Positions 34,051-43,537 of a stretch of DNA of 64,000 bases are shown in pieces. Numbering within the stretch: position 1 is the first letter of the stretch; every line of letters starts with the position of its first letter. The stretch is from Pseudomonadota bacterium (lineage in GTDB: Bacteria; Pseudomonadota; Alphaproteobacteria; Rhizobiales; Xanthobacteraceae): assembly GCA_023422775.1 (NCBI GenBank), contig JAFAGM010000031.1, forward strand, positions 62,001-126,000. The letters are read 5' to 3'. Both the position numbers and the translations under genes were made by a program. Under the pieces are notes generated by a model that was given only the letters and a program-made list of their open reading frames with translations, did no database searches and was not told where the DNA came from.

Positions 34051-34889
34051 CAGATGATCGCGTAACGGAGAATGATGGCGACCTTCGCCATCCTGGGCAG
34101 GCGAACCGCTTCGCGCGGAGCGGCAAAGCCCCGGGCGATCAACAAATCCAGTATCGCGCGGTAGTATTTCGACATGACCCGCGGCGCGCGCACCTTGCGC
34201 CGCGAATTGCGTTTCATGATCTCGTCGGCCTTCTCGAAATGCGCCTTGGCCCGCTCGACCAGCCCCTGACATACTTTCGGCAGCGAGCGCTCGGCGATCA
34301 CCTTCTGCGGATTGTCGCTGGTGATGCCGGCAAGCAGCAGGCCTTCGCGCGGCAGATACAGCCGGCCGAGGCCAGCGTCCTCATCGATGTCGCGCAGGAT
34401 GTTGGTGAGCTGCAGCGCGCGGCCGAGGTGATGGGCGAGCAGGATGCCGTCATTCTCGGGCAGGCCGAAGACGCGCACCGAGAGGCGCCCGACGGCGCTG
34501 GCGACGCGGTCGCAATACAGATCGAGCGTCGCCATGTCCGGCGCTCGAATGTCCTGTGGCACGTCCATCTCCATGCCGTCGACGATCGCGAGAAAATCCT
34601 CGCGCTTGAGGCCGAAGGCTTTCACCGAGGCAGCGTAATCCTGCAGACGCGGCGGAGGATGACCGTGATATAGCGCATCGATGTCGTCGCGCCATTGTTG
34701 CAGCGCGGCCAGCCGTTCCGGGCGCGGCCCGTGCGAATCGGCGATGTCGTCGACCTGCCGGCAGAAGCTGTAGATCTGGAACATCGCCTCGCGCTGCGCG
34801 CGCGGCAGCATGCGCATCGCCGCATAGAACGAACTGCCGGACGCCGCGCTGGCGTAGTCTGCGTTGGCCGCCGCCGTCTGCATCGTCAT
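34050..34889 (-). CDS. hpnD: HpnD, presqualene diphosphate synthase
   Basis: Squalene/phytoene synthase-like enzyme joining two farnesyl diphosphates to presqualene diphosphate. The 279-residue product has the first aspartate-rich motif FCRQVDDIADSHG, the second NILRDIDEDAGLGRLYLP, and QLTNILRD preceding it, as in trans-isoprenyl head-to-head synthases. The ATG overlaps the hpnC stop (ATGA); a second in-frame ATG is two codons further on. The stop overlaps hpnE by one base. Confidence 0.94.
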   Translation of the reverse strand: MTMQTAAANADYASAASGSSFYAAMRMLPRAQREAMFQIYSFCRQVDDIADSHGPRPERLAALQQWRDDIDALYHGHPPPRLQDYAASVKAFGLKREDFLAIVDGMEMDVPQDIRAPDMATLDLYCDRVASAVGRLSVRVFGLPENDGILLAHHLGRALQLTNILRDIDEDAGLGRLYLPREGLLLAGITSDNPQKVIAERSLPKVCQGLVERAKAHFEKADEIMKRNSRRKVRAPRVMSKYYRAILDLLIARGFAAPREAVRLPRMAKVAIILRYAII

Positions 34890-35764
34890 GCGCCGGCCGC
34901 CGGCTTTGTCTGGGGACGCCGTCCCACGGTGCGGCTGACAATCTCGCCCGCGATGCCGATGGCGCTCTGCCCCAGCAGTTCGAGCGGGCCAAGATGCACC
35001 CGTTCGCTCAGGGGATCGCGCACCTTCAGCATGCCGACGATCCTGTCGGCAAACGCCTGGATCACGGCGATCTCGAGCCCGAGCCGGAAATCCTTCACCT
35101 CGGCGCTGAGCGGCTTGCTTTCGTTGAGCAGGGTTTCGGTCCGCACCGCCAGCGCGTGCAGGCACTGCAACAACTGCGGCGGCGACTTCGCCTCGCCCAG
35201 CATCTCCACCGAGACTCCGCTTGCGGCCAGCGCATCGCGCGGCAGGTAGATGCGGTTGAGGTTTTTGTAATCCTTGGCGCAGTCCTGCAGATGGTTGTTG
35301 ATCTGCAAACCGGCGCAGAGCGCATCCGACGCAGCCCAGGTCGAGGTGCTCTCGCCGTGAACGTCGAGCATGAAGCGCCCGACCGGCATGGCCGAATAGC
35401 GGCAATAGTGGATGACCTCGTCCCAGTTCTCGTAACGCAGCTTGGTGACGTCCATCCGGAACGCGACCAGCACGTCGAGCGCATGGCGCGGCGACATTGC
35501 GCGCTCGGCCAGGGCAAGCCGCAGATTGACCGCTTCCTTTTGTGTCTCGCCCTTGCCCAGCAATTCCGCTTCGAGCAGGTCGAGATAGCGAAGCTTCTCG
35601 TCCGCACCGAGCGTCGCGTGATCGGCGATGTCGTCCGCCGTCCTGACGAAATTATAGTATGCGAGGATCAGCGCCCGGTGACGCGGATGAATGATCCACG
35701 ACGCGACTGGAAAATTCTCGTCGCGGTGGGTCTTTCCGGATCTCAGGTCGCTCGCGCTGGTCAT
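34886..35764 (-). CDS. hpnC: HpnC, hydroxysqualene synthase
   Basis: Squalene synthase-like enzyme converting presqualene diphosphate to hydroxysqualene. The 292-residue product has NFVRTADDIADHA (first Asp motif) near residue 40 and NNHLQDCAKDYKNLNRIYLP (second motif) near residue 165, where DCAKD replaces the DVxED of true squalene synthases. First gene of the operon hpnC-hpnD-hpnE-shc-hpnG. The 188-base spacer upstream to the next gene (35953) should hold the promoter; no clear boxes were identified. Confidence 0.93.
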   Translation of the reverse strand: MTSASDLRSGKTHRDENFPVASWIIHPRHRALILAYYNFVRTADDIADHATLGADEKLRYLDLLEAELLGKGETQKEAVNLRLALAERAMSPRHALDVLVAFRMDVTKLRYENWDEVIHYCRYSAMPVGRFMLDVHGESTSTWAASDALCAGLQINNHLQDCAKDYKNLNRIYLPRDALAASGVSVEMLGEAKSPPQLLQCLHALAVRTETLLNESKPLSAEVKDFRLGLEIAVIQAFADRIVGMLKVRDPLSERVHLGPLELLGQSAIGIAGEIVSRTVGRRPQTKPAAGA

Positions 35765-35952
35765 CAGGACTGGCTACATTCATCTGGATTGGCGGCATGC
35801 GCCGATGCTCAGCGCATGCAAAGTGATCGCGTGCCCCATATAGGGGAAGACGCCGCCAAAACCAATGCTGTCCAGGCTTGTCAGCCCAGCGTTGCGCCCG
35901 CCATGAAGCCGAAAATGGGCTTTCCGCTGACATTGGCGGGCACGAACGCGGT

Positions 35953-36189
35953 CTATTGCCCGTTGTTCTTGAGAACCTGGTCGCAGGCGGAACTGATCTT
36001 GGAGCGATGCTCCTTGAGACACGCCAGAATCGTGAAGTCGCCCTGGTCGATCACCGGACGACAGAACTTCTGCACGTCGCGGGTGCAGGCCTTCTGTTCC
36101 TCCGCCGTGCCGCCGCGCTGCTGCTGGGCGAAGGCTTGCGATGTGAGCGGGATCGACAGCAATGTGAGTGCCAGGAGAAAATTACGCAT
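35953..36189 (-). CDS. Small secreted cysteine-rich-repeat protein
   Basis: 78-residue product with a signal peptide (MRNFLLALTLLSIPLTSQAF, cleavage likely after AFA). The mature part has four cysteines in the pattern C-x7-C, C-x11-C (ACTRDVQKFCRP, LACLKEHRSKISSACDQVL), resembling the cysteine-rich GLG1 repeat. It should be a periplasmic disulfide-bonded protein; the function is unknown. It is transcribed in the direction of the hpnC operon. The gap 36190-36597 upstream shows no gene or convincing promoter to me. Confidence 0.78.
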   Translation of the reverse strand: MRNFLLALTLLSIPLTSQAFAQQQRGGTAEEQKACTRDVQKFCRPVIDQGDFTILACLKEHRSKISSACDQVLKNNGQ

Positions 36190-36597
36190 CGTTTTCCTTC
36201 AATTCGTCAGCAAGAAAATCCTGTTCCCGATTTGCGCTTCGGCATCGCCGGGGCGGATCTGTCTGGGTGGCAGGCGCCGCGTAACGCAGCAACGAACACA
36301 GGACAAGCACTGGCAAATGCGGCCAAATTTGCGACGAAGTCGGATCTTTAGGCAACTAACTGTGATTTCAACACAATTTTCGTCGTGCCGCTCTTCGTGG
36401 TTGACTGTTGCAGATCGGCCTGAGCAAAGCTAGATGCAGCCAGACAGAAGCAGCGGAGGAATCTTGAATTCCGCCTGGCTGCGTTCGAATGCGCGGCATT
36501 TTGTCTTTTGAACCTAAGAAACTGCGCGGATACTAAATCTTCGATGCGGCGAGACGTATCTTGTGAAAGAACGTCTATTTGAGGGGAAAAACTCACG

Positions 36598-37101
36598 ATG
36601 AAATTGTTTGGTTCCAGCTTGCTCGGTCAGGCCCTCGCAACTGCCGGCGTCGGCGCAGCCCTCGTGTTGTCGGTCACCGCAAGCCATGCCCAGGCGGGAG
36701 GTCCGTTTGCCGGCTTTGACGGAAACTGGGCAGGCTCCGGCACGGTCGCGCTTTCCAACGGCACCACCGAGAACATCCGCTGCAAGGCCGACTACAAGGT
36801 CAACGCCAGCGGGCTCGGCCTGAAGCAGAACCTGCACTGCGCCAGCGACAGCTACAAGTTCGACCTGTCCAGCGACGTCACCAGCCAGGGCGACCGTATC
36901 TCGGGCAATTGGAGTGAAAAGAGCCGCAACATCTTCGGCAACCTGCAGGGCACCGCCGGCGGCGGCCGGATCGAAGTGTTCGTCGAGGCTTCCGGATTTG
37001 CAGCCAACCTGAATTTGCGGACCAACGGCAACAAGCAGTCCGTGCAGATCGACTCCAAGGGCGAGATCCGCGGCGTCAAGATCACAATGACCAAGACCTG
37101 A
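36598..37101 (+). CDS. Secreted protein of unknown function
   Basis: Not recognised as a named family. The 167-residue product has a signal peptide (about 1-32, ending SHAQAGG). A beta-rich domain follows (FDGNWAGSGTVALSNGTTEN, IRCKADYKVNASGLGLKQN, LHCASDSYKFDLSSDV, ISGNWSEKSRNIFGNLQG, NKQSVQIDSKGEIRGVKITM). Two cysteines (in IRCKAD and LHCASD) could form one disulfide. It looks like a periplasmic beta-barrel or lipocalin-like fold of the kind common in Bradyrhizobium. A ggggaaaaact sequence is a weak ribosome site. A terminator follows. Confidence 0.75.
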   Translation: MKLFGSSLLGQALATAGVGAALVLSVTASHAQAGGPFAGFDGNWAGSGTVALSNGTTENIRCKADYKVNASGLGLKQNLHCASDSYKFDLSSDVTSQGDRISGNWSEKSRNIFGNLQGTAGGGRIEVFVEASGFAANLNLRTNGNKQSVQIDSKGEIRGVKITMTKT

Positions 37102-37137
37102 CAGTCAGGCCTGATCCCTGCCCGCGTTCCGGACAGC

Positions 37138-37169
37138 AAATGGCAGCGCGCCCCGGCGCTGCCATTTTT
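37138..37169 (+). terminator. Rho-independent terminator after the secreted protein gene
   Basis: Perfect stem tggcagcgc / gcgctgcca with a six-base loop, flanked by aaa and followed by ttttt. It lies 36 bases after the stop. Confidence 0.85.
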
Positions 37170-37206
37170 CATGTGAGTTACGCGCGAACAGGCCGCCCCG
37201 AACCGC

Positions 37207-38268
37207 TCAGCTGACTTGCCAGCACCAATGAGCGTCGCCGCGATCGCGGCGTTCGGTCACCTCGATGCGCATGAAGCGATCGTGCGCCAGCGCAGCCCCG
37301 ACCCACAATTCGTTCCAGGCATCGAATACCGCAGGCGATAGCGCTTCGCGTTCCGCCATCAGCCGCCACGTGGTCTGGCATACGGTTGCGCGCGGGCCCT
37401 CGAGATGCAATTCCGCGTTGTCGTCCTGCCCGCGCGACAGTCGCGCGAAGGCCTTGGCGAAACCGGGCGCCCCCGCCTCTACCCCGCCGAGCAGAGCCGC
37501 GACCTCGTCGAAGGTGTGCATTCCGACCAGCCGGGCCGCAGCGCCCGCGAGATGGCCGCCCTCCTCCGGGCCGAGCACCCTGATGGTTTCCGGCACGATC
37601 GAGGTGATGTACTCCATCGCGTAGTTGCGAAGGACCTTTTGCAGCCGCTCCTCCGGCCACGCGTTGTCGGGAAGACGCGGTGCGAGATCGGCCTGGAACG
37701 GCGGACAGCGTTCGCCGGGAGAAAACTGCAAGCGCTCCTCGGGCGCGAGATCATGGTCCCACTCCCTGTAGTAACCTTCGAGCCCTGGCTGTCCGTCGAC
37801 GGTCTGCCCGGTGCAGACGAAGCCGAGCCGCGGATTTCCCAGCACGACGCCGTTGTTGGCGTGCCATCCCCGCAGCATCGCGCGCGATACGTCCGATGGG
37901 ATGCCGCAAACGGCGGTGCCCGACCAGATCCAGCGCGGCGGCGGGTAGCGCACCCAGGCCTTCCTGTCGCTCTCGAAGACATACTCGACCTTCACGCCGC
38001 CGACCTGGTTGGAGAGATAGTGATACTGCGCGCACGCCACCGCGTGCGGAAGCTTGTCGAGGCCGAGCTTCTTCAATCCGGGGAGGAAACGCGCCAGTTG
38101 CTGCCGCCGAAAAGTGCGGAACACCACCTCGGCCGCGCGCGGCACGCCGGCGCGCGAGACGAGCATCAGGATCAATCCGGTCAGGTAGGAATGATAGATG
38201 TGCTCGACCGCACGATAGGCTGCAGCATCAGCGACTTTCGCACGAACTGCCGGTTCTGCCGACGCCAT
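37207..38268 (-). CDS. Protein of unknown function, partner of the second MMPL pump
   Basis: Not recognised. The 353-residue product is soluble, with no signal peptide. Its N-terminal part is helical (AAAYRAVEHIYHSYLTGLIL), followed by a Trp/Pro-rich segment (WVRYPPPRWIWSGTAVCGIP), several cysteines (VACAQYH, GFVCTGQT, GERCPPFQ) and a helical C-terminal half ending AHWCWQVS. It lies 24 bases after the MMPL gene on the same strand, so the two probably act together. The paired Cys/His residues could bind a metal, but no motif is certain. A lipid-binding or lipid-modifying role would fit the context and is only a guess. Confidence 0.7.
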   Translation of the reverse strand: MASAEPAVRAKVADAAAYRAVEHIYHSYLTGLILMLVSRAGVPRAAEVVFRTFRRQQLARFLPGLKKLGLDKLPHAVACAQYHYLSNQVGGVKVEYVFESDRKAWVRYPPPRWIWSGTAVCGIPSDVSRAMLRGWHANNGVVLGNPRLGFVCTGQTVDGQPGLEGYYREWDHDLAPEERLQFSPGERCPPFQADLAPRLPDNAWPEERLQKVLRNYAMEYITSIVPETIRVLGPEEGGHLAGAAARLVGMHTFDEVAALLGGVEAGAPGFAKAFARLSRGQDDNAELHLEGPRATVCQTTWRLMAEREALSPAVFDAWNELWVGAALAHDRFMRIEVTERRDRGDAHWCWQVS

Positions 38269-38292
38269 TCCGCCGCCTCTATTTTGAAGGCT

Positions 38293-40704
38293 CTATTTTG
38301 AAGGCTTGGCGTGGGCGCCCACGCCGCGAATCCTGTCCGACAGGTTTATCAGGAACATCGATGTCGGCCGCAGGATGAAGAGATCCGCGACCAGGGCAGC
38401 GATCATCGAGAACGCGCTGAGCCATCCGAACAGGCGCAGCGACGGCAGGTCGGAGAACACGGTAACAACGAGGCCGCACGCCAGCACCACCGTGGTCAGG
38501 ATCAGCGCCGGACCGACCAGCACGGTGGCGCGCTCGACCGCCAGTTCCGGACTGACGCCCGGCTTGCGCTCCAGCCGCAAGCGGTTGAGGAAGTGGATCG
38601 TGGCGCTCAGGCCGAGGCCGAACGATACCGTCAGCGCAACCACGCTGGCGAACTGCAGTCCTTCGCCGAGAAGCCACAGCACCGTACCGGATGCCACCAC
38701 GGGGAAAATGCCCGGCAGAATGCAGGAAAGCATCACCACGACCGAGCGGAACGCCAGACCGATGAAGACCGCAACCAGCAGGAACTCGATCGTCAGGCCA
38801 TGATTCAGTTTCTGGATCATGTTGGCGCTGTTTCGCGCCGCGATCACCGACAGGCCGGTGACCGCGATTTCGAAACCTGGATGCTCGGCCCGCACCGTGT
38901 CGAGTGCCTTGTCGAGCTTGTTGATCACCGGAAGGAGCGCGCTGGAATCGAGATCGGGAACGCGGCCCGACACCACCACCGCGTCCTGATCGGCCGAGAT
39001 GAAGCGGCGGACCAGATGTTCGGGGATGACGCCGACATATTCCTTCAGGGTCGCGACGTCGCTGCTGCCGGCTTTCTCGGCAAGCCAGCGGCGCAGGGTT
39101 TCGAGCGACCAGACGTTGCCGACGCCGGCGGTTTTCTCGACCATCGCATGGACTTCGGCGATCGTCTTCAGCGTATCCGGCGCATAGAGCGAGGCCCCCT
39201 TGGGGAACTCGATCAGCACGTCGACCGGATTGGCGCCGGTGAGCTTGGCGTCGAGACGGCTTGAGGCCTCCACCGCCTGCCGCTTGTCCGGCACCTGGTC
39301 GGCGAGGCGATAACGCGGCTCCAGCGTCGCGTAGATGATGCCGAGGCCAGCCACGAGGGCCAACGCGAGCAGGCTGAACAGCCCGGGACGGCCCACCATG
39401 CGGACCGCGATCCAGTAGCAGAAATTACGCAGCGCCTGCACGCCGGCATCGGCGCTCTGGAATTTCACCGCGAAGATCTTCTCGTTGCGCACGAACAGCA
39501 CGCCGAACAACGGGACGAGCATAAGCACCGCTACCAGCGCGATGATGGTGGCGGCAAGTCCCGCCTCGCCGAACTTCCGGATCAGTTCGGAATCGGAGAA
39601 TTGCAGGGCCAAAAACGAAATTCCGGCGGTGCCATGGGTCAGCACGCAGGCCGGACCCACCACCAGCACGGCGTTGGTGAACGCGGTGAATTTGTCCTGG
39701 CCCGCAATCAGGCGGTCGCGCGCCGCGAAGGTGAGCTGCATCGAATCCGAGAAGCTGATCACCATGATGAGCGGCGTCATCACGTTCAGGAACATGTTGA
39801 GATTGAAACCGGCCCAGCCAAGGCCGCCGAGCGCGAGCAGGATGGCGATGATCGGAGGAAAGGCCGCAACCACCATGAACGATATCTTGCGGAAGAAGAT
39901 GATCGCGATGATGCAGCCGGCCAGGATGCCGAGGATGTTGTAGGTCAGCCCGTCGCGCTTGACCGCGTTGCGGATCTCCAGCTGCATCACGGGCACACCG
40001 GAAAGCTGCGCGTTGAGACCGCTGCCCGACAGATCGTCAGCCATGATCTTCCGCATTTCGCCGACCACCTTGCCGAGGTCGTTCGAGGACACGACGCTCG
40101 GCTCCAGCGACAACACGATCAGCGCCAGCGTGCCGTCCTCGGACAACAGCTTGCCGCGAATGATCTCGTTGGTTTTGACGGTCTCGATGAACTTGTCGTA
40201 GGCGGCGCCCTGCGGCAGTTCGGGCGGGAACAGCGCCGCCGGCAGCTTGCCGGACTCCGGCGCCTGGCGCGCCGAAAACAGCGAGACCAGGCCGCGCACG
40301 CCCTCGACCAGTTGCAGGTCGGTGACCATGTCGCGGATCTTCTCGAGATTCTCGCGCGCCAGCAGCGTCTTGCCTTCGACCACGACCAGCACGTCGAATT
40401 CGGTCGCCGGGAAGCGTTTGGTGACGGCCTCGTACTGCTTGTAGTCCTTGGAATCGGAACGGAACAACTGGCTCAGCGAGTCGTCGATCTTGATCCGCTG
40501 GATCCCGAAGATCGCAGCCACGATCAGCACGGCCAGAATGATCATCGACAGGACCGGAGCCTTGACCGCGATCAGCCCCATGCGCTCGAGCCCGAAAGCG
40601 ATGCTCTTGCCCGGCGGCGGCTCCTCGATGGCTTCGACGTGGACGTGGTTTTCGGAGTTCTGGTTTTCGGAGTTCTTGTCGAGCATACCCTGTCCAGTTC
40701 TCAC
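38293..40704 (-). CDS. MMPL/RND superfamily transporter (second HpnN-like pump)
   Basis: Inner-membrane transporter of 803 residues, RND superfamily, MMPL branch. An acidic N-terminal tail (DKNSENQNSENHVHVEAIEE) precedes helix 1 (about 55-72). A periplasmic domain, a five-helix block with LALGGLGWAGFNLNMFLN and VISFSDSMQLTFAARDRL, and the second half with VVALTVSFGLGLSATIHFLNRL follow. It is distinct from hpnN in sequence but shares topology, so lipid or hydrophobic cargo is plausible. An in-frame Met at residue 7 is an alternative start. The 303-base gap 40705-41007 upstream shows no gene. Confidence 0.88.
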   Translation of the reverse strand: MRTGQGMLDKNSENQNSENHVHVEAIEEPPPGKSIAFGLERMGLIAVKAPVLSMIILAVLIVAAIFGIQRIKIDDSLSQLFRSDSKDYKQYEAVTKRFPATEFDVLVVVEGKTLLARENLEKIRDMVTDLQLVEGVRGLVSLFSARQAPESGKLPAALFPPELPQGAAYDKFIETVKTNEIIRGKLLSEDGTLALIVLSLEPSVVSSNDLGKVVGEMRKIMADDLSGSGLNAQLSGVPVMQLEIRNAVKRDGLTYNILGILAGCIIAIIFFRKISFMVVAAFPPIIAILLALGGLGWAGFNLNMFLNVMTPLIMVISFSDSMQLTFAARDRLIAGQDKFTAFTNAVLVVGPACVLTHGTAGISFLALQFSDSELIRKFGEAGLAATIIALVAVLMLVPLFGVLFVRNEKIFAVKFQSADAGVQALRNFCYWIAVRMVGRPGLFSLLALALVAGLGIIYATLEPRYRLADQVPDKRQAVEASSRLDAKLTGANPVDVLIEFPKGASLYAPDTLKTIAEVHAMVEKTAGVGNVWSLETLRRWLAEKAGSSDVATLKEYVGVIPEHLVRRFISADQDAVVVSGRVPDLDSSALLPVINKLDKALDTVRAEHPGFEIAVTGLSVIAARNSANMIQKLNHGLTIEFLLVAVFIGLAFRSVVVMLSCILPGIFPVVASGTVLWLLGEGLQFASVVALTVSFGLGLSATIHFLNRLRLERKPGVSPELAVERATVLVGPALILTTVVLACGLVVTVFSDLPSLRLFGWLSAFSMIAALVADLFILRPTSMFLINLSDRIRGVGAHAKPSK

Positions 40705-41007
40705 GTCGGCCTGTCGGCGCAGCCTGCCTTTATGATGCAGCCTGGTTCGGGTGCACGACGCGGCTTGTTCAGCCCACTCCGATCAGTGCTAGCCCTTGAA
40801 ATCACGCGGTAAATTAACCGGCGCCGTTTTACAGGCCCGAACCCGATCCGGCAAGCGCGCGAGGTGGGGTAAATCGGCGCAAAGATGACGAAAATGCGCG
40901 TTAAGTCTCTGATTTGTCACACTTGCAAAAGCGGCCCTGGAGCGCTCTGCCGATCAAATGCGCGCAACTCCGCTGGTCACATCCTGGGGCGGCAAGTCAT
41001 TCTGGAA

Positions 41008-41781
41008 TCAATCGCTCGGCCTCGCGGAGATGAGCGCGGTTCCGCTTTCATCCTTCAGTGCGACACCCGTGACCTGCCGCTTCAGCCCTTCGCGAACCAG
41101 CCAGGCGATCTTGAAGGCGGCTTCATCGTAGCTCAGGCCGGCGGCATGAATGTTGGACACGCAGTTGCGCTTCTCATCGGTGAGGCCGATGCGCGGTGCG
41201 AAGGTCAGATAGGCCCCGAGGCTGTCGGGCGCCGACAGGCCCGGCCGCTCGCCGATCAGCATCGCCACCATCCGCGCGCCGAGCGCGGCGCCGATCTCGT
41301 CGCCCAGCGCCACGCGCGCGCCCGAGGCGATCACGACGTGGCGTAACCCGATGCCCGCCTCCGTCAGGCGCGGGCCGAGATGGCGGACCAGTTCGACCGC
41401 GTGAATATTGACCGCCGCCGGCGACAGGCCATCAGCGATCACGATGGCCAAATCGCTCGCGCCCTCGCCCTGCCCCTCCAGTGCGCGGCGGGACGCCTGA
41501 TCGAGCATGCGCCCGAGATCGGGGCGGCGCAGGTAGTCGCGCCGGTCGCCTGCCTGGCTGCAAACCTGACTGGCCTGCAGGCCGATGCCGGCCAGTCCGG
41601 CGACCAACCGCGGGATATCGAAGGCTGTATGCACCGCGTCGCGGGCGCGCGCGTGGTCGAGGGTAAAGGCAAGCAGCGCGTCGGTCGTCATGCTGGCGCC
41701 CGCCCGGCCGAGCCCGACACGCGCCGGCGTCAGTTCCCGCAGGTCTTCGAGCGGGCGGGACGGCGGCGCCGGCATGTTCAT
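41008..41781 (-). CDS. eutC: Ethanolamine ammonia-lyase small subunit EutC
   Basis: Light chain of the adenosylcobalamin-dependent ethanolamine ammonia-lyase that splits ethanolamine into acetaldehyde and ammonia. The 257-residue product has LRELTPARVGLGRAGASMTT, ARARDAVHTAFDIPRL, AIVIADGLSPAAVNIHAVEL, ERPGLSAPDSLGAYLTFAPR and the C-terminal NCVSNIHAAGLSYDEAA, all typical of EutC. It starts 6 bases after the stop of the radical SAM gene hpnP, which separates it from eutB. No microcompartment or eutR genes are visible here. Confidence 0.93.
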   Translation of the reverse strand: MNMPAPPSRPLEDLRELTPARVGLGRAGASMTTDALLAFTLDHARARDAVHTAFDIPRLVAGLAGIGLQASQVCSQAGDRRDYLRRPDLGRMLDQASRRALEGQGEGASDLAIVIADGLSPAAVNIHAVELVRHLGPRLTEAGIGLRHVVIASGARVALGDEIGAALGARMVAMLIGERPGLSAPDSLGAYLTFAPRIGLTDEKRNCVSNIHAAGLSYDEAAFKIAWLVREGLKRQVTGVALKDESGTALISARPSD

Positions 41782-41787
41782 GACCGG

Positions 41788-43380
41788 CTACTCGGCAGGG
41801 ACCGAGGCCTCGCGCAGCCGGATCGAATAGTTCGACGCGTTCTGCTGGCCGACCGAGGCGGCACGCGCGAACATGATCAGGTGATGCGCGATCAGCGCCG
41901 GGCCGATCAGGCCCTCGATGTCGCCGCGACGAAGCCGGCCGAGCGCGAACTTCCAGAACACTCTTCTGTAGTCGCCGAGCACGCCGACCTTCCAGAAAAT
42001 GTTCTGCAGCATGACAAGACCGCGCTTGATGTTGGCCCAGCTCTTCTGTTCGGGCGACACCGGAACCTTGATCCGCTGCGAATAGGTGTAGTCGCATTGA
42101 TGCTGATAACGGGCGAACAGCTTTTCCGGCTCGTAGGCGACTTCCATGCACTTGCGCCAGGAATCGACCACCTGATCGTAGGGCAGCAGAAACTCGACGT
42201 TGGAATCACGGCCATCGTCGTCGTTGACCAGCCGGCCCTCGCGCTCCAGCCGGTCCCACAACGGCGTCTTCGGCAGCGCCTGCAGGAGATTGATCGTGAG
42301 CAGCGGGATCTGCGACTCCTCGACGAATTGCAGCAGCGCATCGCCGGTTTCCGGCTTGTCGGTGTCGAGCCCCATGATGATGCCGGAGACGACTTCCATG
42401 CCGTAGGAATTGATGGTGCGAATGCCCTCCAGGATCGGGACCATCATGTTGTGGTCCTTGTGCATCGCCTTCAGCGCATCGGGATCGGGCGTTTCGATGC
42501 CGCAGAACACCGTGACGAAGAACGCCTCGCGCATCTTCTCCAGGATTTCGGGCCGCTTGGCGATGTTCAAGGTCGCCTCGCAGGCAAGCCGCATCACGTA
42601 GCCGGTCCGCTTCTGCCATTCGACCAGGTGAGGCAGCAGGTCCAGCGCCGCCTTTCGGTTGCCGATGAAATTGTCGTCGACGAAATAGACGGACCCCGTG
42701 ACGCCGCATTCGCGCAATTTGTCGAGTTCGGCGACGATCTGCTGCGGCGTCTTCAGGCGCGGGTTGCGGCCGTAGAGGCCGGGGATGTCGCAGAACTCGC
42801 ACTGATAGGGGCAGCCGCTCGAATACTGGATGCTGCCGAGAAAGTATTTCTTCACTTCCGCCAGCTCGTAGGCGGGAATCGGGAACTCCGTCATCGGCAA
42901 ACGGTCCCTGGTCGCCAGCACCACCTGCCGTTCGGGGCGTGACGGATCGTGCGCCAGCCGGGCGATGAGTTCATTGGTGGCGTCGCCGAGTTCGCCGACA
43001 TGAAGATAGTCGAACGACGGATAGTAATCCGGGCACGCGCTCACCGACGGTCCGCCGATCGCGACCGCCAGGTCGAACGCATGCGCGCGGCGGCAGATGT
43101 CGTTCATCTGCTGGCGCTGGATGTGCATGCCGCTGACGAACACGGCTTCCGCCCACTCGAAATCTTCGCTGGTCGCGGGACGGATATTCTCGTCGATGAA
43201 GCGCACCGGCCAGTTGGCCGGAAGGTAGGCCGCGATCAGCAGGAGGCCCTGTGGCGGCATGAAAGCCTGCACGCCGTCGGTCAGCGGATAGGCGTACTCG
43301 AACGTACCGAAAGAAGACGTGTAGCGCGGAAAGACGCACAGGATGCGTCGTGCCGTCTCGATGCCTTCAGCTCTCATCAA
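41788..43380 (-). CDS. hpnP: B12-binding radical SAM protein, probable hopanoid C-2 methylase HpnP
   Basis: Radical SAM enzyme with an N-terminal cobalamin-binding-like domain, expected to methylate the hopanoid A-ring at C-2. In 530 residues it shows ILCVFPRYTSSFGTFEYAYP, PPQGLLLIAAYLP and IGGPSVSACPDYYP (B12 domain). The cluster motif C-x3-C-x2-C is at residues 190, 194 and 197 (SGCPYQCEFCDIPG), with SVYFVDDNFIGNRK and FCGIETPDPDALKAMHKDHN after it. The C-terminal DUF4070-like region contains YQHQCDYTYSQRIKVP. HpnP is inferred from overall resemblance and the nearby hopanoid locus; another B12 radical SAM methylase is possible. It lies between eutB and eutC. Confidence 0.78.
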   Translation of the reverse strand: MMRAEGIETARRILCVFPRYTSSFGTFEYAYPLTDGVQAFMPPQGLLLIAAYLPANWPVRFIDENIRPATSEDFEWAEAVFVSGMHIQRQQMNDICRRAHAFDLAVAIGGPSVSACPDYYPSFDYLHVGELGDATNELIARLAHDPSRPERQVVLATRDRLPMTEFPIPAYELAEVKKYFLGSIQYSSGCPYQCEFCDIPGLYGRNPRLKTPQQIVAELDKLRECGVTGSVYFVDDNFIGNRKAALDLLPHLVEWQKRTGYVMRLACEATLNIAKRPEILEKMREAFFVTVFCGIETPDPDALKAMHKDHNMMVPILEGIRTINSYGMEVVSGIIMGLDTDKPETGDALLQFVEESQIPLLTINLLQALPKTPLWDRLEREGRLVNDDDGRDSNVEFLLPYDQVVDSWRKCMEVAYEPEKLFARYQHQCDYTYSQRIKVPVSPEQKSWANIKRGLVMLQNIFWKVGVLGDYRRVFWKFALGRLRRGDIEGLIGPALIAHHLIMFARAASVGQQNASNYSIRLREASVPAE

Positions 43381-43537
43381 ACTACCTCAGACAAAGCTTC
43401 TGCAAATTTAAGCACGACATTGAAATCTGGGCCAGAAATTCTTCAAGATTGTGGCCGTTTCCAACCGTGCATGGCAGACGGTCTAACCCGCACGGGGTTC
43501 AATGGTTGCATCGATACCTGCGGTCGGCGGCAGGCAG

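Noticed and set aside
43381..43537. EcfG-type promoter (ggaac-N16/17-cgtt) upstream of hpnP
   Set aside because: A ggaaac sequence is present towards hpnP but no matching -10 element lies at the right distance.
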